Below are positions 7,172 through 18,111 of a DNA stretch of 64,000 bases, piece by piece. Under the pieces are notes generated by a model, which was not told where the DNA came from, searched no databases, and saw only the letters and a list, made by a program, of their open reading frames with translations. Positions within the stretch are counted from its first letter, which is position 1. The number at the start of each line of letters is the position of its first letter. Both the position numbers and the translations under genes were made by a program. This DNA comes from Aeromicrobium piscarium (GTDB lineage: Bacteria; Actinomycetota; Actinomycetes; Propionibacteriales; Nocardioidaceae), in the NCBI RefSeq assembly GCF_007421815.1, contig NZ_VLNT01000005.1, forward strand, positions 86,147 to 150,146, given 5' to 3'.

Positions 7172-8722
7172 TCAGCCGGCCGCGTCGCGCACGCCGGTGC
7201 GGAACCGCTCATAGGCGGCGAGCTCGGACTCCATCCGGCCGACGAGCTCGTCGTCGACGACCTGCGCCACGACATCGCGCAGCCGTTGCTCGACCTCTCG
7301 CTCACGCCCCCGCGCGGACGCACGCACCGAGGAACGAGCGGCCCAGGTCATCACCGCGCCGCCGATGGCACCGACCGCGGCGACCCACACAGCCAGCGGC
7401 AGTCCGATCAGCCGTGGCCCGGACGCCACCACACCGGTGACTCCCAGCACGAACCAGCCGAGTCCGAGAACCAGAGCAGCCAACAGCACCCACTGCGCCA
7501 CCGCCACGATCGGCCACCAGCCGGGAGGCGAGGACGGACGCAGGTCGACCGCGCGGACGGCCGCATCGATGCGGTTGACCGTGCCGCCGCTGCCCGAGGC
7601 CGCCCGGATCATCGAGACCCGCCACGGCTCCGCGGCACCTTGCACGGCCGACTCCGCGGCCTCGCGGATGGCCAGCTCCGCACGCGCCTCCTCGACCGGC
7701 GTGGGCCGCAGATCGTCCTCGGCACCCTCGCCGGGGGAAGGCCGGGACCCACGCGATGCGAGTTTCAGCGGCGGCCACTCGGTCGCCGCCGTCCCCGCGC
7801 GCAGGTGCGCCGCACCCGCCGCCTCGGCCAGCTGGTGCGCACCGGTGCTCTCGTGCAGCGCGTCCACGAGACGCTCCCGGTCACCGCTCTGCAGGCCACG
7901 CGGCGCTGCCGCGCCACCCGCGCTCTCCAGGCTCTCGGCCGCGGCGCGTGCCTCGGCGGCCAGACGCACGGCCGCGGCATCCTTCGCCGCCGTGCGCCGC
8001 GCGATCTCGGTCCGCAGCTGATCGAGCCCGAGACCCGACCTGGCCGACGTGGCGATGACCGGAACGCCGGTGAGCCCCTCGCGATCGAGGAGACGCCGCA
8101 GGTCGGTCAGAGCGATCTGGCGATCGGTCTCGCTCAGGCGGTCGATCTGGTTCATGACCACGACCGTGGTCTCACGGTGGCGCGACAGCGGATGCAGATA
8201 GCGCTCGTGGATCGCCGCATCGGCGTACTTCTGGGGATCCAGCACCCACACGAACAGATCGGCGAACTCCACCACCCGATCGACCTCGAGCTGATGGGCG
8301 TCCACCACCGAGTCGTGATCGGGCATGTCCAGCAGGACCAATCCGTCGAAGACCGAATCCGTGTCATCGCCGAGCGGTCCCTGGCGGGTGAGCTGATGGC
8401 GCGGCGGCACGCCGATCCAGTCGAGGAGCTCGGAGGCATCGTTGGGCCCCCAGGTGCAGGCGAGAGTCCACGAGGTAGTGGGGCGCTTGACGCCGACACC
8501 GGCCAGATCGATGCCGCTCAGCGCGTTGAACAACGACGACTTGCCCGAGCCCGTCGCGCCGCCCAGTGCGACGATCGTGTACTCGGCGGAATTGCGGAGC
8601 CTTACCGACGCGCGCGACAACGCGTCGCGGGCCGTCTCGAGCTGGTCATCGCGCAGACGCCCCTCGGCGGCCGCGACGGCATTCTCCAGGGCCGTGAGCC
8701 GATCCTTCAATGGCGTTCTCAC
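7172..8722 (-). CDS. Large membrane-anchored GTPase (YfjP/dynamin-like), second of a pair
   Basis: 516 residues. GTPase motifs: P-loop GGATGSGKSS (about residue 54), a G3-like DMPDHDS and G4 NQID. Two hydrophobic segments at about residues 400-450 (WPIVAVAQWVLLAALVLGLG; LPLAVWVAAVGAIGGAVM) should anchor it in the membrane. The C-terminus contains short basic and helical segments. It starts at GTG 8722, overlapping the stop of the partner GTPase as GTGA, so the two are translationally coupled. Paired large GTPases of this type occur across actinobacteria, and some resemble bacterial dynamins; the role here (membrane remodelling or cell division) is not established. Confidence 0.78.
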   Translation of the reverse strand: MRTPLKDRLTALENAVAAAEGRLRDDQLETARDALSRASVRLRNSAEYTIVALGGATGSGKSSLFNALSGIDLAGVGVKRPTTSWTLACTWGPNDASELLDWIGVPPRHQLTRQGPLGDDTDSVFDGLVLLDMPDHDSVVDAHQLEVDRVVEFADLFVWVLDPQKYADAAIHERYLHPLSRHRETTVVVMNQIDRLSETDRQIALTDLRRLLDREGLTGVPVIATSARSGLGLDQLRTEIARRTAAKDAAAVRLAAEARAAAESLESAGGAAAPRGLQSGDRERLVDALHESTGAHQLAEAAGAAHLRAGTAATEWPPLKLASRGSRPSPGEGAEDDLRPTPVEEARAELAIREAAESAVQGAAEPWRVSMIRAASGSGGTVNRIDAAVRAVDLRPSSPPGWWPIVAVAQWVLLAALVLGLGWFVLGVTGVVASGPRLIGLPLAVWVAAVGAIGGAVMTWAARSSVRASARGREREVEQRLRDVVAQVVDDELVGRMESELAAYERFRTGVRDAAG

Positions 8723-10428
8723 AGGCCCTCCTCGGTGTCTCGTCGGATATCGGCCGCCAGCCGGACGGCGTCGGTTCGGTTGGCGAGACGCCGCAGGTCA
8801 CGCTGCGCCGAGCGCACGGTCCGCGGCTCGGGCACGAGCCGGGTGAAGCGATCGGCCTCCGCGTCGAACAACGTCTCAACCCGCCCGGCGAGGTCGGCGG
8901 CGGCGCGGTCGGCCAGCTCGCGCACGGCGTCCTCGCCGAAGGCCTCCTGCAGGGCTCGTTGCGCGGCGACGGCGGCTCCGATGCCGGCCTCTGTTCCGGT
9001 CACCCCGCCGAAGCCGGCGAAGACCGCGACCATGAGCGCCACTCCCCCGGCGTTCACTCCGCGTGCGGCGGTCGTGGCCTGCGACGCGGCCTCACCGTCT
9101 CGTTCGGCGAGGAGCTCGCGCACGTGCTGCTGCCATTCGCGGCTGACACGCTCGGCATCCGTCGCGAAACCGTTACCGGCACGTCCGAGATCCTGATATT
9201 CGTCCAGGAGCGCCCTCCCGGCGTGATGTGAGGCCCACGCACGCACGGCCTCCTCCGCGGCACGCTCAGCGCGCTCCACGAGGAGCAGCGCGAGACCGCT
9301 CCCCAGCACGGAGTCGACGGCCTCGGCGTCCGCGGCGGGCGAGCGCTCCCGGCGCGTGTCGAGAGGGCCGCGCAGGCCCAGCAGCTCGCCATCGGCCGCG
9401 AGCTGCTGCCAGCGAGCGAGCACCTCGCCACGCAGCACCGTGCCATCGGTCGCCGATGAGACGGCCTCGTCGCGGGCCCGCCGGTAGACCGACTCGATAT
9501 CGGCGGTCAACGCATCGGCGGCCTCGGCCTGCTCGTCGAGCTCGTCGGCGAGATCGCGAGCGGTGAAGACATCGTGGCGGATGGCGCCGTGCAAGGTGGC
9601 CGCGATGATCGTGCGGCGCCCCACCAGGTCGGCCGCCAGGTCCTGCAACCACAGCACGATCTGGCCGACTTCGTCGAAGGGGAGCATCCCGCGTCCGTCG
9701 ACGCGTGACTCGCGGACGGTGAACAGCGGCGAGTCCGAGAGCCCCCGCGCCGTCATCATGCGCGCGAGATGCCGCCGGACATCGTCGACTCCCTCGGCTG
9801 GTGCTCGGTCCAGCACGACCGCGACCGATGCGCTGCGCTCGGCGGCACGGCGCAGGTAGTCCCAGGGCACTTGGTCGGCGTACCGCGCGGCCGACGTGAC
9901 GAACAGCCACAGATCGGCAGCGGCGAGCAGCTGCTCCGCCAGTTCGCGGTTGCCGACGTCGACCGAATCGATGTCCGGAGCGTCGAGCAGCGCGATGCCC
10001 GCCGGCACCGTCGGGCTGCTGACCTGCCGCAGCGCGTAGACCTCCTGCACGTTCTCGTCGGTGCGCTTGAGATCGGGGAGCACGCGGTCGGAGCCGAACC
10101 AATCCGCGTCATCGGGATGATGCACCAGCACCGGAGTGCGGGTGGTGGGCCGCAGCACGCCCGAGTCGCTCACATGGCGCCCGACGATCGAGTTGACCAG
10201 GGTCGACTTGCCCGCGCCCGTCGATCCCCCGACGACGACCAGCATGGGAGCGTCGAGACGCTTGAGTCGCGGTACCACGAAATCGGAGAGCTGATCGGCG
10301 ACCTCGCGGCGCAGCTCCTTCGCGTGGTCGACGCGTGGTGTCGACAGCCGCAGCGGGACGGTACGCACGGCACCGAGCAGGTCCTCGGTGGCGGTCAGCA
10401 GTTCGCCGATGCCGGGTTCGCTGGCCAC
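8719..10428 (-). CDS. Large GTPase (dynamin-like), first of a pair
   Basis: About 569 residues from GTG 10428, which has GAGGAG six nt upstream; an in-frame TTG at 10434 is too close to that site. P-loop GGSTGAGKST and G3-like DAPDIDS are present. The usual G4 NKxD is replaced by VLDRAP, so nucleotide specificity may have changed. The region around residues 410-500 is helical and contains an alanine/glycine-rich hydrophobic stretch (GGVALMVAVFAGFGGVTGTE) that could touch the membrane. It overlaps the next GTPase gene by GTGA. A heteromeric GTPase pair is the simplest reading. Confidence 0.75.
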   Translation of the reverse strand: MASEPGIGELLTATEDLLGAVRTVPLRLSTPRVDHAKELRREVADQLSDFVVPRLKRLDAPMLVVVGGSTGAGKSTLVNSIVGRHVSDSGVLRPTTRTPVLVHHPDDADWFGSDRVLPDLKRTDENVQEVYALRQVSSPTVPAGIALLDAPDIDSVDVGNRELAEQLLAAADLWLFVTSAARYADQVPWDYLRRAAERSASVAVVLDRAPAEGVDDVRRHLARMMTARGLSDSPLFTVRESRVDGRGMLPFDEVGQIVLWLQDLAADLVGRRTIIAATLHGAIRHDVFTARDLADELDEQAEAADALTADIESVYRRARDEAVSSATDGTVLRGEVLARWQQLAADGELLGLRGPLDTRRERSPAADAEAVDSVLGSGLALLLVERAERAAEEAVRAWASHHAGRALLDEYQDLGRAGNGFATDAERVSREWQQHVRELLAERDGEAASQATTAARGVNAGGVALMVAVFAGFGGVTGTEAGIGAAVAAQRALQEAFGEDAVRELADRAAADLAGRVETLFDAEADRFTRLVPEPRTVRSAQRDLRRLANRTDAVRLAADIRRDTEEGL

Positions 10429-10486
10429 CCTCAACTCCTCGCGCCTGGACTTGGTGTCATCGTGTCAAGACTATGCGACGCGGCGA

Positions 10487-10681
10487 TCAACCGGGCGCAT
10501 TCGCCGCAGGATCGGGCAGCGAACGTGCCTCATCGACCAGCATGATCGCGATGTCGTCGCGGACCGGGTAGGCCAGCGCGCACGCATTGCACACCAGCTC
10601 ATCCGCGTCGGCGTCCACGAAGAGCGTGGAACGACACTGGGGACACACGAGGATCTCCAGAAGCGCGGGGTCGAGGTTCAT
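10487..10681 (-). CDS. Trm112-like zinc-binding protein (UPF0434)
   Basis: 64 residues. Two cysteine pairs, CPQC (about residues 13-16) and CNAC (31-34), form the zinc ribbon, and LEILVCPQC and [13 protein letters not shown] are typical of the family. Related eukaryotic and archaeal Trm112 proteins activate methyltransferases; bacterial partners are largely unknown. A TAGGCT box ends 6 nt before the ATG, suggesting leaderless transcription. About 220 nt without a gene separate it from manB. Confidence 0.88.
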   Translation of the reverse strand: MNLDPALLEILVCPQCRSTLFVDADADELVCNACALAYPVRDDIAIMLVDEARSLPDPAANAPG

Positions 10682-10904
10682 GGGTCCAGCCTAGGGCGTG
10701 TCGCGGAAGTCCGCGTGAGTGGCCCGGACGGCATCCGCGCCCGGCTGACAAGGCCGAGGGCCGAAGCCATACCAGTGTCGTCTCGCGAGGACCGAGAACG
10801 CCGTCAGACGGGATGCGGGGCCGTTCGGACGCCGCGGGGGCTTCGGCGAGACGCCCAGGGGCGTACGGTGCCTCGCCCGGGGAGGCGCACCACCCCGTCG
10901 AGGG

Positions 10905-12263
10905 TCAGGAGCGGATCAGCTCGAGCAGATCGTCGCGCACCCGCTCCATGGTGGGCGCGTCATCGGCCTCGACATTGAGACGCAGCAGCGGCTCGGTATT
11001 GGAGGCCCGGACGTTGAACCACCAGGTGTCGGCGGTGACGGTGAGGCCGTCAAGCTCGTCGAGGGCGTAGCTGCCGTAGCGCTCACGCAGTGTCGCGAGC
11101 ACGGCCTGCTGGTCGGCCACGGTGCTGTTGATCTCCCCTGAGGCCGTGTACCGCTCGTAGGACGTCATCAACGCCGACAACGGCTGATCGGTCTCGGCGA
11201 GCGCCGCCAGCACGTGCAGCGCGGCCACCATGCCCGAGTCGGCCAGGTAGAAGTCGCGGAAGTAGAAGTGGCCCGAGTGCTCGCCGCCGAACACCGCATC
11301 CGTGCGTGCCATCTCGGCCTTGATGAGCGAGTGACCGACCGGCGTGCGGACGGGGACGCCTCCGGACTCGCGCACGATCTCCGGTACGGCACGCGAGCAG
11401 ATGACATTGTGCAGGATCGTGGCACCCGGGTGATCGGCGAGATGCCGCGCGGCGATGAGCGCCGTGATCGCGGACGGCGAGACGGGTTCACCCCGTTCGT
11501 CGATCACGAAACACCGGTCGGCATCGCCGTCGAAAGCGAGTCCCAGGTCGGCGCCCTGATCGCGGACCGCGGCCTGCAGGTCGACGAGCGTGGAGGGATC
11601 CAGCGGGTTGGCGTCGTGATTCGGGAAGCTGCCGTCGAGCTCGAAGTACATGGCGCTCAGCCGGATCGAGGGGAGGCCGTCGAAGACCGCGGGAACGGTG
11701 TGACCGGCCATGCCGTTGCCGGCATCGGCCACCACCGCCAGAGGCCGGTCGCCGACCGGCACGAGCCGGTGCAGCAGGTCGGCGTACTCGCTGAGGAAGT
11801 CGCGCTCGGTGCGGGTTCCGCGCGGTTCCGCGGGCTCGGCGCCCAGGTGCTCGCTCGCGAGCTCGGCGATGGCGCGCAGACCGGTGTCGAAGCCGATCGG
11901 GCGTGCCCCCGCTCGGCACAGCTTCAGTCCGTTGTATTGGGCGGGGTTGTGGCTCGCCGTCACCATCACGCCCGCCACGTCCAGACGCCCGGAAGCTGCG
12001 TAGAGCTCATCGGTGGAGGCGAGGCCGATATCGACGATGTCTCCCCCGCGGGAGCGGATACCGTCGCCGACGGCCCTCGCGAGGCCCGGGGAGGATGAGC
12101 GCATGTCGTGGCCGATCACCGCCGCGCCACGGCCCTCGCTGATGCCGACCTCGTCGGCGAAGGCGCTGCCGAGGGCGCGCGCGATCGGCTCGGAGAGCTG
12201 TTGGGGTGCCAGCCCGCGCACATCGTAGGCCTTGACGATGGGGGACAGCGCGGGATCGATCAC
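10905..12263 (-). CDS. manB: Phosphomannomutase/phosphoglucomutase
   Basis: 452 residues from GTG 12263. It interconverts mannose-6-phosphate and mannose-1-phosphate, feeding GDP-mannose for lipoarabinomannan-type glycolipids and glycoproteins. Seen: substrate-phosphate loop KAYDVRG at the N-terminus, active-site serine in TASHNP (Ser104), metal site DGDADRC, sugar-binding GEHSGH and a C-terminal phosphate-binding RASNTEP. The start overlaps the stop of the upstream DUF3499 gene as GTGA, so the two are coupled; the same neighbours occur in M. tuberculosis (Rv3258c-Rv3257c). Confidence 0.93.
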   Translation of the reverse strand: MIDPALSPIVKAYDVRGLAPQQLSEPIARALGSAFADEVGISEGRGAAVIGHDMRSSSPGLARAVGDGIRSRGGDIVDIGLASTDELYAASGRLDVAGVMVTASHNPAQYNGLKLCRAGARPIGFDTGLRAIAELASEHLGAEPAEPRGTRTERDFLSEYADLLHRLVPVGDRPLAVVADAGNGMAGHTVPAVFDGLPSIRLSAMYFELDGSFPNHDANPLDPSTLVDLQAAVRDQGADLGLAFDGDADRCFVIDERGEPVSPSAITALIAARHLADHPGATILHNVICSRAVPEIVRESGGVPVRTPVGHSLIKAEMARTDAVFGGEHSGHFYFRDFYLADSGMVAALHVLAALAETDQPLSALMTSYERYTASGEINSTVADQQAVLATLRERYGSYALDELDGLTVTADTWWFNVRASNTEPLLRLNVEADDAPTMERVRDDLLELIRS

Positions 12264-12601
12264 GGGTGGTCGGGCCTCACGAGACGCAGGGGTGGACGGG
12301 ACGGTTCGGCCGGCTCCTGAGTGACCGGGCGGGTGCCCACCTCGCGCACCGCCTCGGCGAGGGCGACGAGATCGTCGACCGAGGGTTCGGGCGGCTCGGC
12401 GGTGGCCGACGCCAGCCGCACCACCTGCCAGCCTTGAGGTGCGGAGAGACGGGTCGCATGCTCGGCGCACAGGTCATAGGAGTGCGGTTCGGCGTACGTG
12501 GCCAGCGGGCCGAGGATGACGACGGAGTCGCCGTAGTCGTAGGTGAGCGTCGCGACAGCGGCCTGTGAACAGCCTGTGCGCGTGCATCGTCTCGGTCCCA
12601 C
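12260..12601 (-). CDS. DUF3499 family protein
   Basis: 113 residues. The N-terminus GPRRCTRTGCSQAAVATLTY and the segment SYDLCAEHATRL carry three cysteines and a histidine suitable for a zinc site. The family is restricted to actinobacteria and has no known function. A TATCCT box ends 6 nt before the GTG start, with no Shine-Dalgarno, suggesting a leaderless mRNA shared with manB. The gene diverges from the metallopeptidase-like gene with only 48 nt between them. Confidence 0.88.
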   Translation of the reverse strand: MGPRRCTRTGCSQAAVATLTYDYGDSVVILGPLATYAEPHSYDLCAEHATRLSAPQGWQVVRLASATAEPPEPSVDDLVALAEAVREVGTRPVTQEPAEPSRPPLRLVRPDHP

Positions 12602-12649
12602 GTCCCGAGGATATCCGGCGGGTCAGACGCCGGGCGATAGGCTCACCGC

Positions 12650-13093
12650 ATGCCCGGCTCCCGCCGTCCCGTCCACGGTCCTCGTCCCGGTCGCCCGCGC
12701 GACCGACGGGGTCGCGGTCCGCGGGGACCGCTGTCGCTGGCGGGCCCCCTCTCCCCTCGCGGCGTGCCGGCCGACCGGACGCCGCGGCAGTCCTTCGACC
12801 TCGTCGTGACCGATGTCCTCGCGAGCCTGCAGCGGCAGGAGCCGCCCGCTGCCCCGCCGGTCGAGGTCGTCGTCGAGGAGGCGCCGCTGCTTCCCGGCGA
12901 CTGGACCGATGCCGTCCCCACGAGCAGCATCAACCCGCGCGGGGCCGGACATCGGATCGTGATCTACCGGCTGCCGATCACGACCCGCGCGCGCACCCCC
13001 GAGGAGCTGACCCTCCACGTGGTCGATGTCTTGCTGCACCGGCTCGCCGATGCCTGGGACGTCTCCCCCGACGACCTCGACCCGCCCACCTGA
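12650..13093 (+). CDS. Metallopeptidase-family-like protein without an HExxH motif
   Basis: 147 residues. A basic, proline-rich, probably disordered N-terminus (about 45 residues) is followed by the zincin-like domain of the family found next to DUF3499 in actinobacteria (Rv3259 in M. tuberculosis). The helix where HExxH would be expected reads LTLHVVDVLLHRLAD: two histidines but no HExxH, so catalytic activity is doubtful. A TAGGCT box ends 6 nt before the ATG, suggesting leaderless transcription. Function unknown. Confidence 0.7.
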   Translation: MPGSRRPVHGPRPGRPRDRRGRGPRGPLSLAGPLSPRGVPADRTPRQSFDLVVTDVLASLQRQEPPAAPPVEVVVEEAPLLPGDWTDAVPTSSINPRGAGHRIVIYRLPITTRARTPEELTLHVVDVLLHRLADAWDVSPDDLDPPT

Positions 13094-13170
13094 CCACCTC
13101 GACCCTGCACCGTGCGGTGAGCAGTCAACCACCCTGGCACCCCCGACTCGCTCGACCCGCCGAGCATTCC

Positions 13171-13230
13171 GCGAGTGGTGCACATTCGCCCTCAAGTCGA
13201 CGTTCCGAGGGCGAAACTGCACCACTTGCG
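13171..13230. repeat. Intergenic inverted repeat, family C (GAGTGGTGCA)
   Basis: GCGAGTGGTGCACATTCGCC (from 13171) is mirrored by GAGGGCGAAACTGCACCACT (from 13207) with a 13-nt loop and a few mismatches. The same words occur at 36798-36895. It sits between the convergent metallopeptidase-like and tuf genes, upstream of the tuf terminator. Confidence 0.75.
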
Positions 13231-13270
13231 ATAAGGACGCCCCGACGCCACCTGCCCGGCCGGGGACATG

Positions 13271-13307
13271 ACGAAGCCCCCGGGTCCGATGGACCCGGGG
13301 GCTTCGT
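13271..13307. terminator. Intrinsic terminator of tuf
   Basis: A perfect 17-bp stem (arm CGAAGCCCCCGGGTCC plus one A) with a 3-nt loop, 22 nt beyond the tuf stop codon. Because it is symmetrical it could also stop transcription from the plus-strand gene. Confidence 0.88.
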
Positions 13308-13329
13308 TCAGCAGATCAGCGCGTCGAGA

Positions 13330-14523
<1,194 letters not shown>

Positions 14524-14615
14524 TTGGGGCTCCTCCTGGATTGATTGTTGCTGTTGAACGCCGTGTGGTCACCCGCGGACGAGTACCTCAGGCCACCTTA
14601 ATGGATGGTCCGCTG

Positions 14616-16727
<2,112 letters not shown>

Positions 16728-16799
16728 GAGTTTGGTTGCTTTCCTTGGTTGCGGAGCAGGTGGCCGGCGCGGCGCTGTAGAGCCGCGCCGGAACGGCGA

Positions 16800-17269
16800 T
16801 TACCAGCGGTAGTGGGCGAAGGCCTTGTTGGCGTCGGCCATCTTGTGGGTGTCCTCGCGCTTCTTGACGCTGGCGCCGAGGCCGTTGCTGGCGTCGAGGA
16901 GCTCGTTCATCAGGCGCTCGGACATCGTCTTCTCACGACGCTCGCTGGAGTACTTGATGATCCAGCGCAGCGCGAGGGTGGTCTGACGGGCCGGACGGAC
17001 GTCGACGGGGACCTGGTAGGTCGCGCCACCGACGCGGCGGCTCTTGACCTCGAGGCTCGGCTTGACGTTGTCGAGCGCGCGCTTGAGGGTGATGACCGGA
17101 TCGGTGCCGGTCTTCTCGCGGGTGCCTTCGAGCGCGCCGTAGACGATGCGCTGAGCGACCTGCTTCTTGCCGTCCAGGAGGACCTTGTTGATCAGCTGGG
17201 TGACCAGCTGGCTGCCGTAGACCGGATCGGTCTCGATGGCACGCTTGGGAGCGGGGCCCTTACGAGGCA

Positions 17270-17270
<1 letters not shown>
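16800..17270 (-). CDS. rpsG: 30S ribosomal protein S7
   Basis: 156 residues starting [10 protein letters not shown] at ATG 17270 and ending AFAHYRW, the usual actinobacterial length. It nucleates assembly of the 30S head and in other bacteria acts as translational regulator of the str operon. The start codon overlaps the rpsL stop by one base (TGATG), so translation is coupled. Confidence 0.97.
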
Positions 17271-17644
<374 letters not shown>

Positions 17645-17763
17645 TACATGCTTCTTTCTGCTGACCGATGTTGTTGCCTGAAAAGGTGACGCGGGCGTTG
17701 GTGACACGCTTCTTCATCGCCGGGCACACGCGTCGGCCTGATAGGAATCAGGCACAGCGCAAT

Positions 17764-17792
17764 AGCCTACCGGAGGCGATCAGACGGGTCAA
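17764..17792 (-). promoter_or_regulatory. Promoter of the str operon (rpsL-rpsG-fusA-tuf)
   Basis: On the minus strand TTGACC (17792-17787) is spaced 17 nt from TAGGCT (17769-17764), a good housekeeping promoter. Between it and rpsL lies a small inverted repeat, CCTGAT-N4-ATCAGG (17737-17752), in the leader. The rest of the gap up to the D-2-hydroxyglutarate dehydrogenase gene holds only a repeat array. Confidence 0.7.
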
Positions 17793-17917
17793 AATCGCGG
17801 TACCCGTCACCGGCTGCCAGTCTACGTGGTGACCCCAATCGTCCCGCCGCGCGGGGGCGGATTCCGGGAGCCGGCGAAGGAGCGCCAGCGACGGAAACGC
17901 CGCAAGTGACCCGCCCC

Positions 17918-18048
17918 GTGGCGGTAGGCCACCAACGCTACGTAGCCCGCCCTCCATCGTCGGCGGTAGCTCATCAACCCCATTCCAGACCGGTGAGGTT
18001 GACCACGTACCTCCGTCGAGTGCGTAAGGTCGACCAGCTACCGCCACC
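17918..18048. repeat. Intergenic repeat array, family A
   Basis: Two forward units (GTGGCGGTAGGCCACCAACG at 17918; CGGCGGTAGCTCATCAACCC at 17961) and two inverted units (GGTGAGGTTGACCACGTACC at 17991; AGGTCGACCAGCTACCGCCA at 18027). It ends 63 nt downstream of the stop codon of the dehydrogenase gene. Confidence 0.8.
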
Positions 18049-18111
18049 GAAGGACGGCTCAGTGCGACTGTCGGGCCAGCGACTCGGCCGACATGCCCAG
18101 AGCTTGTCGAC

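Noticed and set aside
10905-12470. A manB start at 12470 giving 521 residues
   Set aside because: The extra N-terminus overlaps DUF3499 and is Arg/Gly-rich; GTG 12263 gives the family start and a GTGA overlap.
16764-16791. Terminator between rpsG and fusA
   Set aside because: The stem has no following T-run and lies inside the str operon, so full termination is unlikely.
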